DNA of 31,049 nucleotides from Armatimonadetes bacterium UBA5352. GTDB lineage: Bacteria; Armatimonadota; Zipacnadia; Zipacnadales; UBA5352. The notes under the pieces were generated by a model. That model had not been told where the DNA came from, made no database searches, and saw only the letters and a list, made by a program, of their open reading frames with translations. Location: contig DHPY01000068.1 of NCBI GenBank assembly GCA_002411015.1, positions 1-31,049 on the forward strand. The letters are read 5' to 3'. This document shows positions 7,226 to 14,872 of this stretch, in pieces (positions within the stretch are counted from its first letter, which is position 1; the number at the start of each line of letters is the position of its first letter). The translations under genes and the position numbers were made by a program.

Positions 7226-7412
7226 CGGCTCCATCTCCCGACTCGTGCTGGCGGGCATGCTGCCCGGTGTGTGCGGAGGGGAGTTCGCCTGATCGCGACA
7301 GGAGTCCTCCGCAGATCCCGCCCGCGGCGTTGTCACGAAGGTTTAACATTGGATTCGGAACCCATGGGAGCGCACATCGTTAATGCATACACAGCAGCTC
7401 AATCAGAGTGAA

Positions 7413-7496
7413 TGCTCGCCGCGGGGCAACACCTTCATCGTCACACCTGCAGATGCGAGCAACCGCCCGGTGCCTGTCGCCGGGCGGTCTTTTTTT
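7413..7496 (+). ncRNA. candidate small RNA 3' part ending in an orphan intrinsic terminator
   Basis: TGCTCGC (7413-7419) pairs perfectly with GCGAGCA (7455-7461). The terminator stem starts at the very next base, so the two helices could stack. Genes on both sides run on the minus strand, so no plus-strand gene explains the terminator. The 5' end and promoter are not identified; a 15-codon ORF (MGAHIVNAYTAAQSE, 7364-7411) with no good ribosome site lies just upstream and could instead be a leader peptide. Confidence 0.4.
7462..7496 (+). terminator. rho-independent terminator
   Basis: A perfect 9-bp stem (ACCGCCCGG 7462-7470 with CCGGGCGGT 7480-7488), nine-base loop, then C and a run of seven T. 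On the opposite strand no T-run follows, so it terminates plus-strand transcription only. Confidence 0.85.
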
Positions 7497-7511
7497 GCCT
7501 GCTGGCGGTGC

Positions 7512-8858
7512 CTACGACGCGGGCGCCGCATCGCCCCCACCATCGCCGCGGAGTCGCGTGAGGCTCGCGTAGAGCCCGACGTTGAGGAGCGCCGCCACGG
7601 CGCCGATCGCGAACGCCGGGACGAAGCGGCCGGCCTCGCCGATGAGCACTGCCGTGAGCAGCGGCATGAATGCCAGGGGGAACGCCAGCAGGTAGTAGAT
7701 AGCGAGGTAGACCGGTCGGGTGCGCTCCGGCGCGTACTCCAGCAGGTATGAGTTCTGCCCGGTGGCCTGACCGCTGTCGGCGGCCCCGACGGCGCCGAAG
7801 ACGAGCATCAGCAGCGCCAGCCGCAGGTCGAACTGCAGGCCGAAGAGGGTGCCGAGGGGGATCGCGGGCAGCAGCGGCGTGATGAGCACGAGAGTGATCC
7901 CGAGCAGGTTGACGAGGCCCGCGACGACCAGCAGCGCCCGGTTGCCGTGCCGGGCGCTCAGGCGGCTCCAGAGGATATTGAGCATCGCGTAGCAGATCAC
8001 TCGTGAGGCCACGGCGATCCCCACCATCGCCTCGGTCATGCCGAGATTCGCGTAAGCGTAAGGCACCAGGAAGGGGACGACAAGGCCGTAGGAGACCGCC
8101 ATCCCGAGGCGCGATGCTACGAAGCGCAGGAAGCCCGGGCGGGTCCGGAGTCGCCGGAGCCCGCGCAGAAGCTGGATGCGCAGCGGGAGAGAGCGCGTCT
8201 CCACCTTGTGCTCGGGCTCATGCGCGTTCCACCATGAGAGCAGCGAGCCTGCCGAGACGAAGGTGGCGGCGCCAAAGAGCAGCGCGTAGTTGCGCGGGAA
8301 CTCGAGGCCGGACTGGTCGCTGAGGAGCCATTTGATCCAGAAGCCCGCGGCGAAGGCCATCAGGCCGCCGAAGAACAGGCGCATCGCGAAGAAGCGGCCG
8401 CGCTGGTTCGGCGGGATCGAGTCGGTGACCACCGACATGAACGGTATGAGGCCGATGCCGCCGCCGGAGGTGTAGGCGAGGTAGCAGAGGCCGACCGCGA
8501 TGAAGGCGGGCAGCGGGTAGTCGCCTGCGAGGAAGTAGACGGCCCCCCAGGCCGCCGCGATGGCGCTGATCCTGACGATGGCTGAGAGCCTGTAGAACGG
8601 GTGGCGGCGCTTGCGGGTGGCCATGGCCGAGGTCATCAAAAGCGGCGGCCAGAACCAGCCCGCATTGACCACCGAGACGAGCAGCCCGACGTAGAGCGGG
8701 TTGCCGCCCATCAGCGCGACCGCGAACGCCGGGAGCACGGTGTCGGGGTCCGTCAGGGCCTTCGCGAGCAGCCACAGCGAGCCATTGACCACGCCGATCC
8801 TGAAGTTGCGCCGCACGTAGGGCTTGGGAGATTCGGCGGGCGGTACCGGCTGAGACAT
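7512..8858 (-). CDS. MFS-type membrane transporter
   Basis: 448 residues with about twelve hydrophobic segments in two halves separated by a charged middle stretch (HEPEHKVETRSLPLRIQLLRGLRRLRTRP), the layout of the major facilitator superfamily. PNQRGRFFAMRLFFGG after the first helices is typical of the MFS cytoplasmic loop region. A substrate cannot be assigned. The start at 8858 is preferred because GGAGG lies a few bases upstream; a TTG 18 bp earlier has no better site. The stop of the preceding beta-propeller gene is 14 bp away, so this is the third gene of a three-gene operon. Confidence 0.8.
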   Translation of the reverse strand: MSQPVPPAESPKPYVRRNFRIGVVNGSLWLLAKALTDPDTVLPAFAVALMGGNPLYVGLLVSVVNAGWFWPPLLMTSAMATRKRRHPFYRLSAIVRISAIAAAWGAVYFLAGDYPLPAFIAVGLCYLAYTSGGGIGLIPFMSVVTDSIPPNQRGRFFAMRLFFGGLMAFAAGFWIKWLLSDQSGLEFPRNYALLFGAATFVSAGSLLSWWNAHEPEHKVETRSLPLRIQLLRGLRRLRTRPGFLRFVASRLGMAVSYGLVVPFLVPYAYANLGMTEAMVGIAVASRVICYAMLNILWSRLSARHGNRALLVVAGLVNLLGITLVLITPLLPAIPLGTLFGLQFDLRLALLMLVFGAVGAADSGQATGQNSYLLEYAPERTRPVYLAIYYLLAFPLAFMPLLTAVLIGEAGRFVPAFAIGAVAALLNVGLYASLTRLRGDGGGDAAPAS

Positions 8859-8872
8859 CTCTCCTCCGTGGC

Positions 8873-9967
8873 TCAACGGCTCTGCTCTTCGGTTCGGACG
8901 GCGCCCACACAGCCGTCAGTGGTGGCCCAGTAGATCCGCCGATGCGCCGCCGTCAGATCGCAGGTGTCCGCGTCGGCAACGCGGCGCGTCAGTATCTCAC
9001 CGTCGGTGCTGAGCTCGACCAGCTCCCGGCCTCCCGCACACCAGATCGAGCCGCCCTCGATGACCGGGCTCGCCGCAAGCGGTCCGTGCAGCCGAACGCG
9101 CCAGATCTCCGACATATCCACCGGATTCACGCGCACGATGATACCCGCGCTGTCTCCTGCGATCACGAGCGCATCGTTGACGGCGGGTGCGTGGCGCACC
9201 AGTCCCTCGAATTGCATCGAAGCGAGGAGCTCCCCCTCACGAGTGATGCTGTGCAGGCGTGCGCCATCGTCGCCCACGAGGATGCTGCTCGGCCCCATGA
9301 TCGGCGAGGCCTGCACGGGCGCGGGGTCCTCCGGCAGCACCCTCCAGAGCAGCTTGCCGGTCGCGCGCTCGTAGGCGCAGACGCTCCCGGCGAGCGTGCC
9401 GACGACCACGCTCTCGTTCGTCACCAGTGGCTGAGCGGGCGCCTCAGCCTCCAGCTCCGTGCGCCAGAGCTCCGTGCCGTCGGCCGTTGCCGCGTAGAGG
9501 GCGGGCTCGGCGGTGGTGAAGTATGCGCGCTCGCCGTAGGCGGTGATGGCCGGGACGGCGGCGCCGACCTCAAGCTCCCAGCTCTCGATTCCGAACTTGA
9601 GGTCAACCGCGCGCACGCGCACGTCCTCGCACGGGACCAGCACGCAGGGCCCGGCGATCACGCAGCGCCCGCGAAATCCTGCCGGGTGGGTGAAGGGGCC
9701 GGCCCAGCCCTCCTGCACGGGCTGGAGGGTCGGTGTGAGCTTGACAAGCTCGCCGCTGCGGGTGGTGATGAGCACGCCATCGTCGCTGGCGGTGACCCAG
9801 GAAATGCCGGAGCCGGGAAGTTCATAGCCTGATGGGGCGGGGCGCGAGACGCCGCGCACGAAGAGCATGGAGGCCGTCGCGCCGATCAGAAGCGCCACGA
9901 TCACGATGAGACGCACACGCGTCGCACGTTCGCGGCGCTTCTGCTGCCACCTGCTGCGGTAGTCCAA
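8873..9967 (-). CDS. membrane-anchored PQQ-like beta-propeller protein
   Basis: 364 residues from a TTG start that lies 6 bp after the stop of the HEAT-like gene; AGG-rich sequence at the end of that gene can act as ribosome site. A basic N-terminus (RSRWQQKRRERATRVR) is followed by one hydrophobic segment (about 19-37), giving an inner-membrane anchor with the rest outside. The remainder repeats short beta strands with W and G at regular spacing, such as DGTELWRTELEAEAPAQPLV, ATGKLLWRVLPEDPAPVQ and DMSEIWRVRLHGPLAASPV, as in BamB/PQQ-type propellers. Such domains mostly hold proteins together or bind ligands. No PQQ-dehydrogenase active site is seen. Function within the operon is unknown. 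Confidence 0.75.
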   Translation of the reverse strand: MDYRSRWQQKRRERATRVRLIVIVALLIGATASMLFVRGVSRPAPSGYELPGSGISWVTASDDGVLITTRSGELVKLTPTLQPVQEGWAGPFTHPAGFRGRCVIAGPCVLVPCEDVRVRAVDLKFGIESWELEVGAAVPAITAYGERAYFTTAEPALYAATADGTELWRTELEAEAPAQPLVTNESVVVGTLAGSVCAYERATGKLLWRVLPEDPAPVQASPIMGPSSILVGDDGARLHSITREGELLASMQFEGLVRHAPAVNDALVIAGDSAGIIVRVNPVDMSEIWRVRLHGPLAASPVIEGGSIWCAGGRELVELSTDGEILTRRVADADTCDLTAAHRRIYWATTDGCVGAVRTEEQSR

Positions 9968-9973
9968 CTGCGC

Positions 9974-10762
9974 CTACCTTCCGAGCGCCTTGAGCGCGGC
10001 GCGCTTGACATTCTCCTGCGGATGGTGCGCCGCAACGTGCTCCAGGGCGGCCCGGTAGGATGGGTGCGAGCTGTCCGGCATGGACTGCGCCAGCGTGCGG
10101 GCGATCATCGTGTGCACCGCCTGCGAGCCTGAGGCCTCGCCGACCGCGATCATGTCTGCCACGCGACCAGCGCGGCTGATCCGACCCATCACGATCTTGT
10201 TGTTGCCGAGCTTCATCGCAGCGAGGCGCGCGGTCTCCTCGAACACGGAGCAGCGCGCGATGGCGATCATCGCCTCCATCGCGGGCTCGCTGGTGTTCAG
10301 CACATCCGCAAGGCTGTCCACGATGTGCTGGCGGACCGGGTCGCGATCGAGTTGCGCCTCCCTGCGCGCGGCGATTCGGCGCGACTGGTCGGCCGCTCGG
10401 GAGATCGCCTCGGCCTCCTCAAGGATGTGGTCGGGGATCGCGGCCTCACCCTCAGCGGGGGCCTCAAAGTCGCGGAAGATCGCGCCGCCGCCGAGCCTCG
10501 CCGGGCCCGCCGGCGCCGAGCGCCGGATCTCCCGCCGCAGGCATGCGCCGGCTACAAGCGGGTCAAAGATGCCCTTCCCGACCAGCGCGGTCGTCATCCG
10601 CCGGACGGAGAACTCGGGGCCGGTGAGCATCAGGTGCGAGATCAGCTCCCACTGCTCCGCCGCGATCAGCTCATCCAGCGCATCACGCACGAGCTTCTCC
10701 AGCGTCCCCTCCATCATGCTCTCAATCTGGACCGACCAGTCGATCATCGTCTGCGGATTCAT
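9974..10762 (-). CDS. helical HEAT-repeat-like protein of unknown function
   Basis: 262 residues, almost entirely helical. The C-terminal part contains HEAT-like pairs of helices, ending PQENVKRAALKALGR, and the middle has a charged, low-complexity helix (EEAEAISRAADQSRRIAARREAQLDRD). No signal peptide or catalytic motif. The start at 10762 (ATG) has GAGGTG about eight bases upstream; a longer frame to 10825 lacks such a site. First gene of the operon with the beta-propeller and MFS genes (6 and 14 bp gaps). HEAT proteins usually act as binding platforms; the partner is not evident. Confidence 0.65.
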   Translation of the reverse strand: MNPQTMIDWSVQIESMMEGTLEKLVRDALDELIAAEQWELISHLMLTGPEFSVRRMTTALVGKGIFDPLVAGACLRREIRRSAPAGPARLGGGAIFRDFEAPAEGEAAIPDHILEEAEAISRAADQSRRIAARREAQLDRDPVRQHIVDSLADVLNTSEPAMEAMIAIARCSVFEETARLAAMKLGNNKIVMGRISRAGRVADMIAVGEASGSQAVHTMIARTLAQSMPDSSHPSYRAALEHVAAHHPQENVKRAALKALGR

Positions 10763-10855
10763 CTCATGACACCTCGCACGTTTGGTGGCCCCCGAGCCAC
10801 CGTCGGCTCGTGATGGGCCACTCATCTGCGGTCTGTCCCGACAAGCTGCTCAGGC

Positions 10856-13660
10856 TCACGTAGCGGCGGCGATCTGCGCGCCGGCCGGGTAGCCGACGGC
10901 AGTCGCGCGCACGCTGACCTCGATTACCTGTTCCTCGCCGGTGGACAGTCGCCCTACACGGCGGTCAACCTCAACCTCTATGCGCGGCTCCGACGCGCCC
11001 GCACGCAGCGCCCGCAGGCGTGCCGCGCGAGCCGCCTCCTCAGCCGCGTACGCCGCGGCGTCTGTGAGTGACTCGAACTCGCGCCGACCGCCGGGGGCGT
11101 AGACGGTGTACGCATCGTACGCACTCGGGCGCACCGCCACGACCTCCGAGGAGGCCACGTGGCTGATGATCGCGCCAACCGCGTTCGCGACCTCGGCATG
11201 CTCAGGCACCAGCACCATCCCGCCCAGCCGCTCCTCCAGCGCAGGCAGGAAGGCACCCGCGGGCGCGCCGATGCCAAGCACCGGCCGCACGTAGACCGGC
11301 GTGAGCGCCAGCGCATCACCGTTCGGGCGCGCCAGCAGCCGGTCCACCAGCAGCCCGAGGCTCACATGCTCCACCGCCTCGGCCTCGAGGTCGCTCTCGC
11401 CGCCGAGTTCCTCCGAGAGCACCATCAGCGCGAGGCGCCGCGTGATCCGCTCCCAGATCGCCTCCACCAACTCCTCCGCCGGGCAGCCGTAGAGCGTCGC
11501 GAACATCTCCACGCCCGCGCGCGCGGCGGCGACATCCCATGCCTCAAACTCCCCCGCGTAGTGCAGCAGGTCCGTGGGCGTGAGGGCGCCGCGCGCGACG
11601 ACACCGCGGTCCTCCATCTGCCGCACGTTCAGCAGCCTCGGCGACATCAGCCCGAGCCGCGCCGCGAGGTCGCCGCGATTCACTGCCTTCCCGCCAAGAG
11701 CATCGAGCAGCCGCTGCTCCTGCCGGGTCAACTGCCGGTGCGTCGCCATCGGCCCGGGCAGGACGAAGTCCAGCGACATCGCGCTCGTGTAGACCAGGTC
11801 ATCGCGCCGCGATATCCGGTCGAGTGTCTCCGACACGCCGGCCATGCCGCACGCGGAGAGGTAGCACAGCGGGATAGCCCGCCGCGGCCCCACCAGCAGC
11901 CGCCGGTCGGCGTCGAAGTCGAGCGCCGAGTCGCCGCCGAGGCCCATCGTGCGGATGCGCACGGCCTCCACGGAGGTCTGCCAGCCGCCGACGCGCGCGC
12001 CCTCGGGCGAGAGCCTCGGGCGGCCATCGGTGATGATCGCCGCGTCGGTGGTGGTGCCGCCGACGTCGATAACCATCGCGTCATCGCGCTCCGCCAGGTG
12101 TCTCGCGCCGAGCACGCTCGCCGCAGGGCCGCTCAGGATGGTCTCCACCGGCCGCTCGCGAGCGGTCTGCACGTTGAGCAGCGAGCCATCGCCCTTCACG
12201 ATCATCAGCGGCGCGTGGATGCCGCGATCGGCCAGCGTGCGCTCCGCCGCCGCCAGCAGGCGGTCAATGATCGGCAGCAGCCGCGCGTTCAATGCCGCCG
12301 TGTTCGCGCGGCTGAGGAAGTTCAGCCGCGCGGAAAGCTCATGCCCGCAGACGACCGGGAGGTCGCACTCCTCCGCGATCACCTCGCGCGCGTGAAGCTC
12401 ATGCGCGGGGTTGCGCGTGGAGCCGTAGCCGGAGACCGCGAAGGCGTCCACGCCCTCGCCGATCATCCTGCGGACCGCCGCGCGGCAGGCCTCCTCATCG
12501 AAGGGCTCAAGTTCGTCGCCGCCGATGCTCATCCTGCCCCCGATGATTGCGCGATGCGGCCAGAGCACCCGCGTCTCGTCGAAGCCATCGTGCGGCATGA
12601 TGATGCAGCCGGGCTTCCCGCCGCGGTCCTCCACGATCGCGTTCGTAGCATGCGTCGTCGAGAGCGCCACGAGACCGCTGCGCTGCAGCGCGTCCTGCTC
12701 GAGCGCGTCCAGCGCCTCGCTGATGCCAATGAGCGGGTCGCGGTGCGTGGTGAGCGCCTTCGCCTTTGAGAGCACGCGGCCGGCGGAGAAGTCGTAGACG
12801 ACCGCGTCGGTGTAGGTGCCGCCCGCGTCGATCCCCAGGCCGATGCCCGCACGCTCGCCAATCGTGCCCTCAACGCCCGCGATCGCTTCGAGCAGCGCGG
12901 CAGCATCGCCGGCGGCTCCCGGCGCGACGGCCACGAGCACCTGGTCATCGCCGGAGGTCTCCGAGCGCTGGCCGGGCTGGATGGCCACGAAGCGCTCCTC
13001 GTCCCAGTCCCCGCTGATGAGGTCGGCCAGCATCGCCTTGTCGCCCGCGAGGCGCTCGCAGCTCCAGCCGAGGTTCTCCGCGATGCGGTCGGCGAGCTGC
13101 ACGCAGCCCTCGATCTCGCCGCAGTCGGTGTCGATGACCGCCACGCGGCTGTAGTTGCGCTTCCAGCTCCCGAGGAAGCGCACGATCTCCTCCGCCTGCT
13201 CCTCTCCGTAGCGCTCCGCGAGCTCGGCGAAGCTCGGGTGGTCGCGCACCTCATGCGTCCACAGGCGCGGGCGGCCGCTCTGGTCCATGCCCATCTTGCG
13301 CGTGAACCAGCCGGGGGTGATGTAGTAGGTGCCGGGGTGCTCGCGGAACTGCCGCCGGTACTCCTCCCGCGAGCCGAGGAAGAGCGTCAGGCAGTCGTGC
13401 ACGCGGGGAATGACGACCGTGATGCCCCGGGCGATCAGCCCGGAGGTGCCGCGGCCGCAGAGGCCGTAGGCGAGGGCGACGGCGTCGTAGCCCTCCCCGG
13501 CGGCCCGGTCGATGGCAGTCTGCAGCCGACCGCGCAGCTCATTGGGGACCTCGTGGAGGCCGGCGTCGAGCGGCTCAAAGTCCACTTCGTGAGGCGTGAG
13601 CGGGAGAAGCGCTTCAAGCTCGGGCTCAAAGACGCCGCAGCCGAGCAGCTTGATCCTCAT
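10856..13660 (-). CDS. DUF1638 - hydantoinase A/oxoprolinase fusion protein
   Basis: 934 residues. Residues 1 to about 225 are a DUF1638 domain: GCGVFEPE (7-14), YGLCGRGT (65-72), PRVHDCLTLFLGSREEY (85-101), DTDCGEIEGC (177-186), with conserved cysteines. From about 272 a hydantoinase A/oxoprolinase module begins, with the ASKHA phosphate-binding loops DAGGTYTD (278-285) and DVGGTTTD (532-539) and the SGPAAS segment (510-515). The hydantoinase family uses ATP to open cyclic amides or to carboxylate ketones, normally with a B subunit, which is not seen nearby. Start ATG 13660 has only a weak AGAG upstream. It is transcribed divergently from an Rrf2-type regulator, which may control it. Cytoplasmic. 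The substrate is unknown; a role in activating a cofactor protein is possible because ASKHA domains also occur in corrinoid activators. Confidence 0.85.
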   Translation of the reverse strand: MRIKLLGCGVFEPELEALLPLTPHEVDFEPLDAGLHEVPNELRGRLQTAIDRAAGEGYDAVALAYGLCGRGTSGLIARGITVVIPRVHDCLTLFLGSREEYRRQFREHPGTYYITPGWFTRKMGMDQSGRPRLWTHEVRDHPSFAELAERYGEEQAEEIVRFLGSWKRNYSRVAVIDTDCGEIEGCVQLADRIAENLGWSCERLAGDKAMLADLISGDWDEERFVAIQPGQRSETSGDDQVLVAVAPGAAGDAAALLEAIAGVEGTIGERAGIGLGIDAGGTYTDAVVYDFSAGRVLSKAKALTTHRDPLIGISEALDALEQDALQRSGLVALSTTHATNAIVEDRGGKPGCIIMPHDGFDETRVLWPHRAIIGGRMSIGGDELEPFDEEACRAAVRRMIGEGVDAFAVSGYGSTRNPAHELHAREVIAEECDLPVVCGHELSARLNFLSRANTAALNARLLPIIDRLLAAAERTLADRGIHAPLMIVKGDGSLLNVQTARERPVETILSGPAASVLGARHLAERDDAMVIDVGGTTTDAAIITDGRPRLSPEGARVGGWQTSVEAVRIRTMGLGGDSALDFDADRRLLVGPRRAIPLCYLSACGMAGVSETLDRISRRDDLVYTSAMSLDFVLPGPMATHRQLTRQEQRLLDALGGKAVNRGDLAARLGLMSPRLLNVRQMEDRGVVARGALTPTDLLHYAGEFEAWDVAAARAGVEMFATLYGCPAEELVEAIWERITRRLALMVLSEELGGESDLEAEAVEHVSLGLLVDRLLARPNGDALALTPVYVRPVLGIGAPAGAFLPALEERLGGMVLVPEHAEVANAVGAIISHVASSEVVAVRPSAYDAYTVYAPGGRREFESLTDAAAYAAEEAARAARLRALRAGASEPRIEVEVDRRVGRLSTGEEQVIEVSVRATAVGYPAGAQIAAAT

Positions 13661-13708
13661 TTCACAGGGCTCTTTCTGAGACGATCTATCGGAGCGTCAT
13701 GTTGAAGG

Positions 13709-13738
13709 AGTTTAGCGGATAGGTGGTCAACTACGCAA
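13709..13738 (-). promoter_or_regulatory. possible promoter of the DUF1638-hydantoinase gene
   Basis: On the minus strand TTGCGT (13733-13738) and TAAACT (13709-13714) are 18 bases apart, each with a partial match to the -35 and -10 consensus. It would place the start of transcription about 40 bases before the ATG. The site is in the divergent region shared with the Rrf2 gene. Weak match, so tentative. Confidence 0.3.
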
Positions 13739-13844
13739 GGGTGTTGCCGTCCGGCTCCGGACGCGCGCGCCACGGGAGGGGATGAGGGCACGCGCGCAGG
13801 GCATGTGCGCGCTCCACGAGTACAACCCCGGGGAGGACCGGATA

Positions 13845-14282
13845 GTGATCCTGTCACAGAAGTGCCAGTACGCGTTGCGCGCAGTCTATGAGATCACCCT
13901 CCGTCAGCAGCAGTGGCCGCTGAAGAGCACTGAGATCGCCGAAGCACAGGCGATTCCCCCACGTTTCCTCGAGAACATCCTCGCGCAGCTCAGGCACGGA
14001 GGCTTCATCGACTCAAAGCGCGGCAAGGAGGGCGGCTACATGCTGACCGACCCCGAGCGCGAGATTACCGTCGGGGAGATCATCCGCTTCATCCAGGGCC
14101 CGCTGGTGCCGGTGCACTGCATGGTGGACGGCCGCCAGGATTGCGCGCTCGCGGGCTCCTGCCCGTTTGAGCCGATGTGGCGGCGGGCGAGTGAGGCCGT
14201 CCTGCAGGTCTACGACCACACCACCATCCGCGATCTGATCGCAGAGCACGCGGTCGCTCAGGGCTCTCCTCCACAGCCCTGA
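13845..14282 (+). CDS. Rrf2-family transcriptional regulator with three cysteines
   Basis: 145 residues, normal for the family. The N-terminus MILSQKCQYALRAVYEI is typical of Rrf2 proteins. A winged helix follows (helix-turn-helix about 28-50, IPPRFLENILAQLRHGG; wing SKRGKEGGYML 57-67). The C-terminal part carries Cys92, Cys100 and Cys106 (C-x7-C-x5-C), like the iron-sulfur-binding members IscR and NsrR, whose three cysteines have closely similar spacing. It may therefore sense iron-sulfur status, redox or nitric oxide. The GTG at 13845 is chosen because GGGAGGA lies about eight bases upstream; an ATG at 13782 would add 21 non-conserved residues. Divergent from the DUF1638-hydantoinase gene, the likeliest target. 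Confidence 0.85.
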   Translation: MILSQKCQYALRAVYEITLRQQQWPLKSTEIAEAQAIPPRFLENILAQLRHGGFIDSKRGKEGGYMLTDPEREITVGEIIRFIQGPLVPVHCMVDGRQDCALAGSCPFEPMWRRASEAVLQVYDHTTIRDLIAEHAVAQGSPPQP

Positions 14283-14301
14283 GACGCCATCCGCCGCCGT
14301 A

Positions 14302-14341
14302 CACGCAGAGAACCCGCCTCGGTGATGGCGGGTTCCTGTGT
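14302..14341. terminator. hairpin between Rrf2 and ssrA, probably bidirectional 3' end
   Basis: GAACCCGCC (14310-14318) pairs with GGCGGGTTC (14327-14335), and the stem can be extended outward by CACGCAG with CTGTGTG allowing wobble. It lies 20 bp after the Rrf2 stop and 14 bp from the 3' end of the tmRNA, where two transcripts converge. It has no T-run on either strand. Confidence 0.5.
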
Positions 14342-14354
14342 GCAGGATGGCAAC

Positions 14355-14703
14355 TGGTGGAGGCGGCGGGAATTGAACCCGCGTCCGAAAAACCGTGTCC
14401 GGAGCATCTACAAGCTTAGCGCCCGCTTTACTTATCTGAGGCGGCCCCCGGGCGCGGGGTCCACTTCAGAGGGCTCGATTCTAATACCCCCGTGCGCTAA
14501 CCGAGCACAGGCGCACGCTTCGGCCGATCTCATTACGCCCGGTCCCAACCTGATCGGCGAGGGTCAGGCGGACGTCACAGCAACTAAGCTGCGAGTGCCA
14601 GTTCGTTGTTGGCAGGTATTGGGTTTCCGCGTTTAACGAGGACAGCGGAGATCTCGGCTTGCAGCCCCGACTCACCAGCTTCCCGTCGAATCCGATCGCC
14701 CCC
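14355..14703 (-). ncRNA. ssrA: transfer-messenger RNA (tmRNA)
   Basis: 349 nt on the minus strand. The 5' end GGGGGCG (from 14703) pairs with CGCCTCC just before the 3' CCA (14355-14357), forming a seven-pair acceptor stem with one G-U. The 3' part has the T-arm sequence GGTTCAATTCC and the 5' part GGATTCGACGGG, both standard for tmRNA. The tag frame is read from 14613 to 14584: resume codon GCC, tag ANNELALAA, stop TAG. The 3' terminal CCA is encoded. tmRNA with SmpB frees stalled ribosomes and marks the incomplete protein for proteolysis. One-piece form; no permutation or intron is seen. Confidence 0.95.
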
Positions 14704-14728
14704 AGCAGTTGTCAACGTGCGCGACTTC

Positions 14729-14757
14729 ATCTTACCACACTGCCCTCGCGAGGTAAA
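14729..14757 (-). promoter_or_regulatory. promoter of ssrA
   Basis: On the minus strand TTTACC (14752-14757) and TAAGAT (14729-14734) are exactly 17 bases apart, and TGG directly before TAAGAT makes an extended -10. Transcription would start about 20 bases before the mature 5' end of the tmRNA, leaving a short leader for RNase P to remove. Confidence 0.6.
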
Positions 14758-14872
14758 CTCAAGACCGCGCGGCAGGCTTCACTTCTGCACATGTACTGAC
14801 GAATCCACGCGAGAGTAAGTTCGCGGGGCACAGGCCTCCCTCTGTGCCCCACGGTCCGCTGCGAGGCGTCTC

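Noticed and set aside
7383..7751. A 122-codon plus-strand frame
   Set aside because: It reads through the intrinsic terminator and then runs antisense to the MFS gene.
10784..10801. GGTGGC/GCCACC hairpin upstream of the HEAT-like gene
   Set aside because: Only six pairs and no T-run; too weak to call a terminator or an operator.
11159..12769. A 536-codon plus-strand reading frame opposite the DUF1638-hydantoinase gene
   Set aside because: The translation is rich in R, H, A and Q with no family motif, and the opposite strand encodes a well-conserved protein; it is a high-GC antisense artefact.
13782..13844. Longer Rrf2 N-terminus from an ATG at 13782
   Set aside because: Rrf2 proteins begin just before the S-x-K-x-x-Y-A-L motif, and the GTG at 13845 has the better ribosome site.
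14355..14400. A tRNA-like 3' end with GGTTCAATTCC and CCA
   Set aside because: No anticodon arm is near; the matching acceptor strand is about 340 bases away, which identifies tmRNA.
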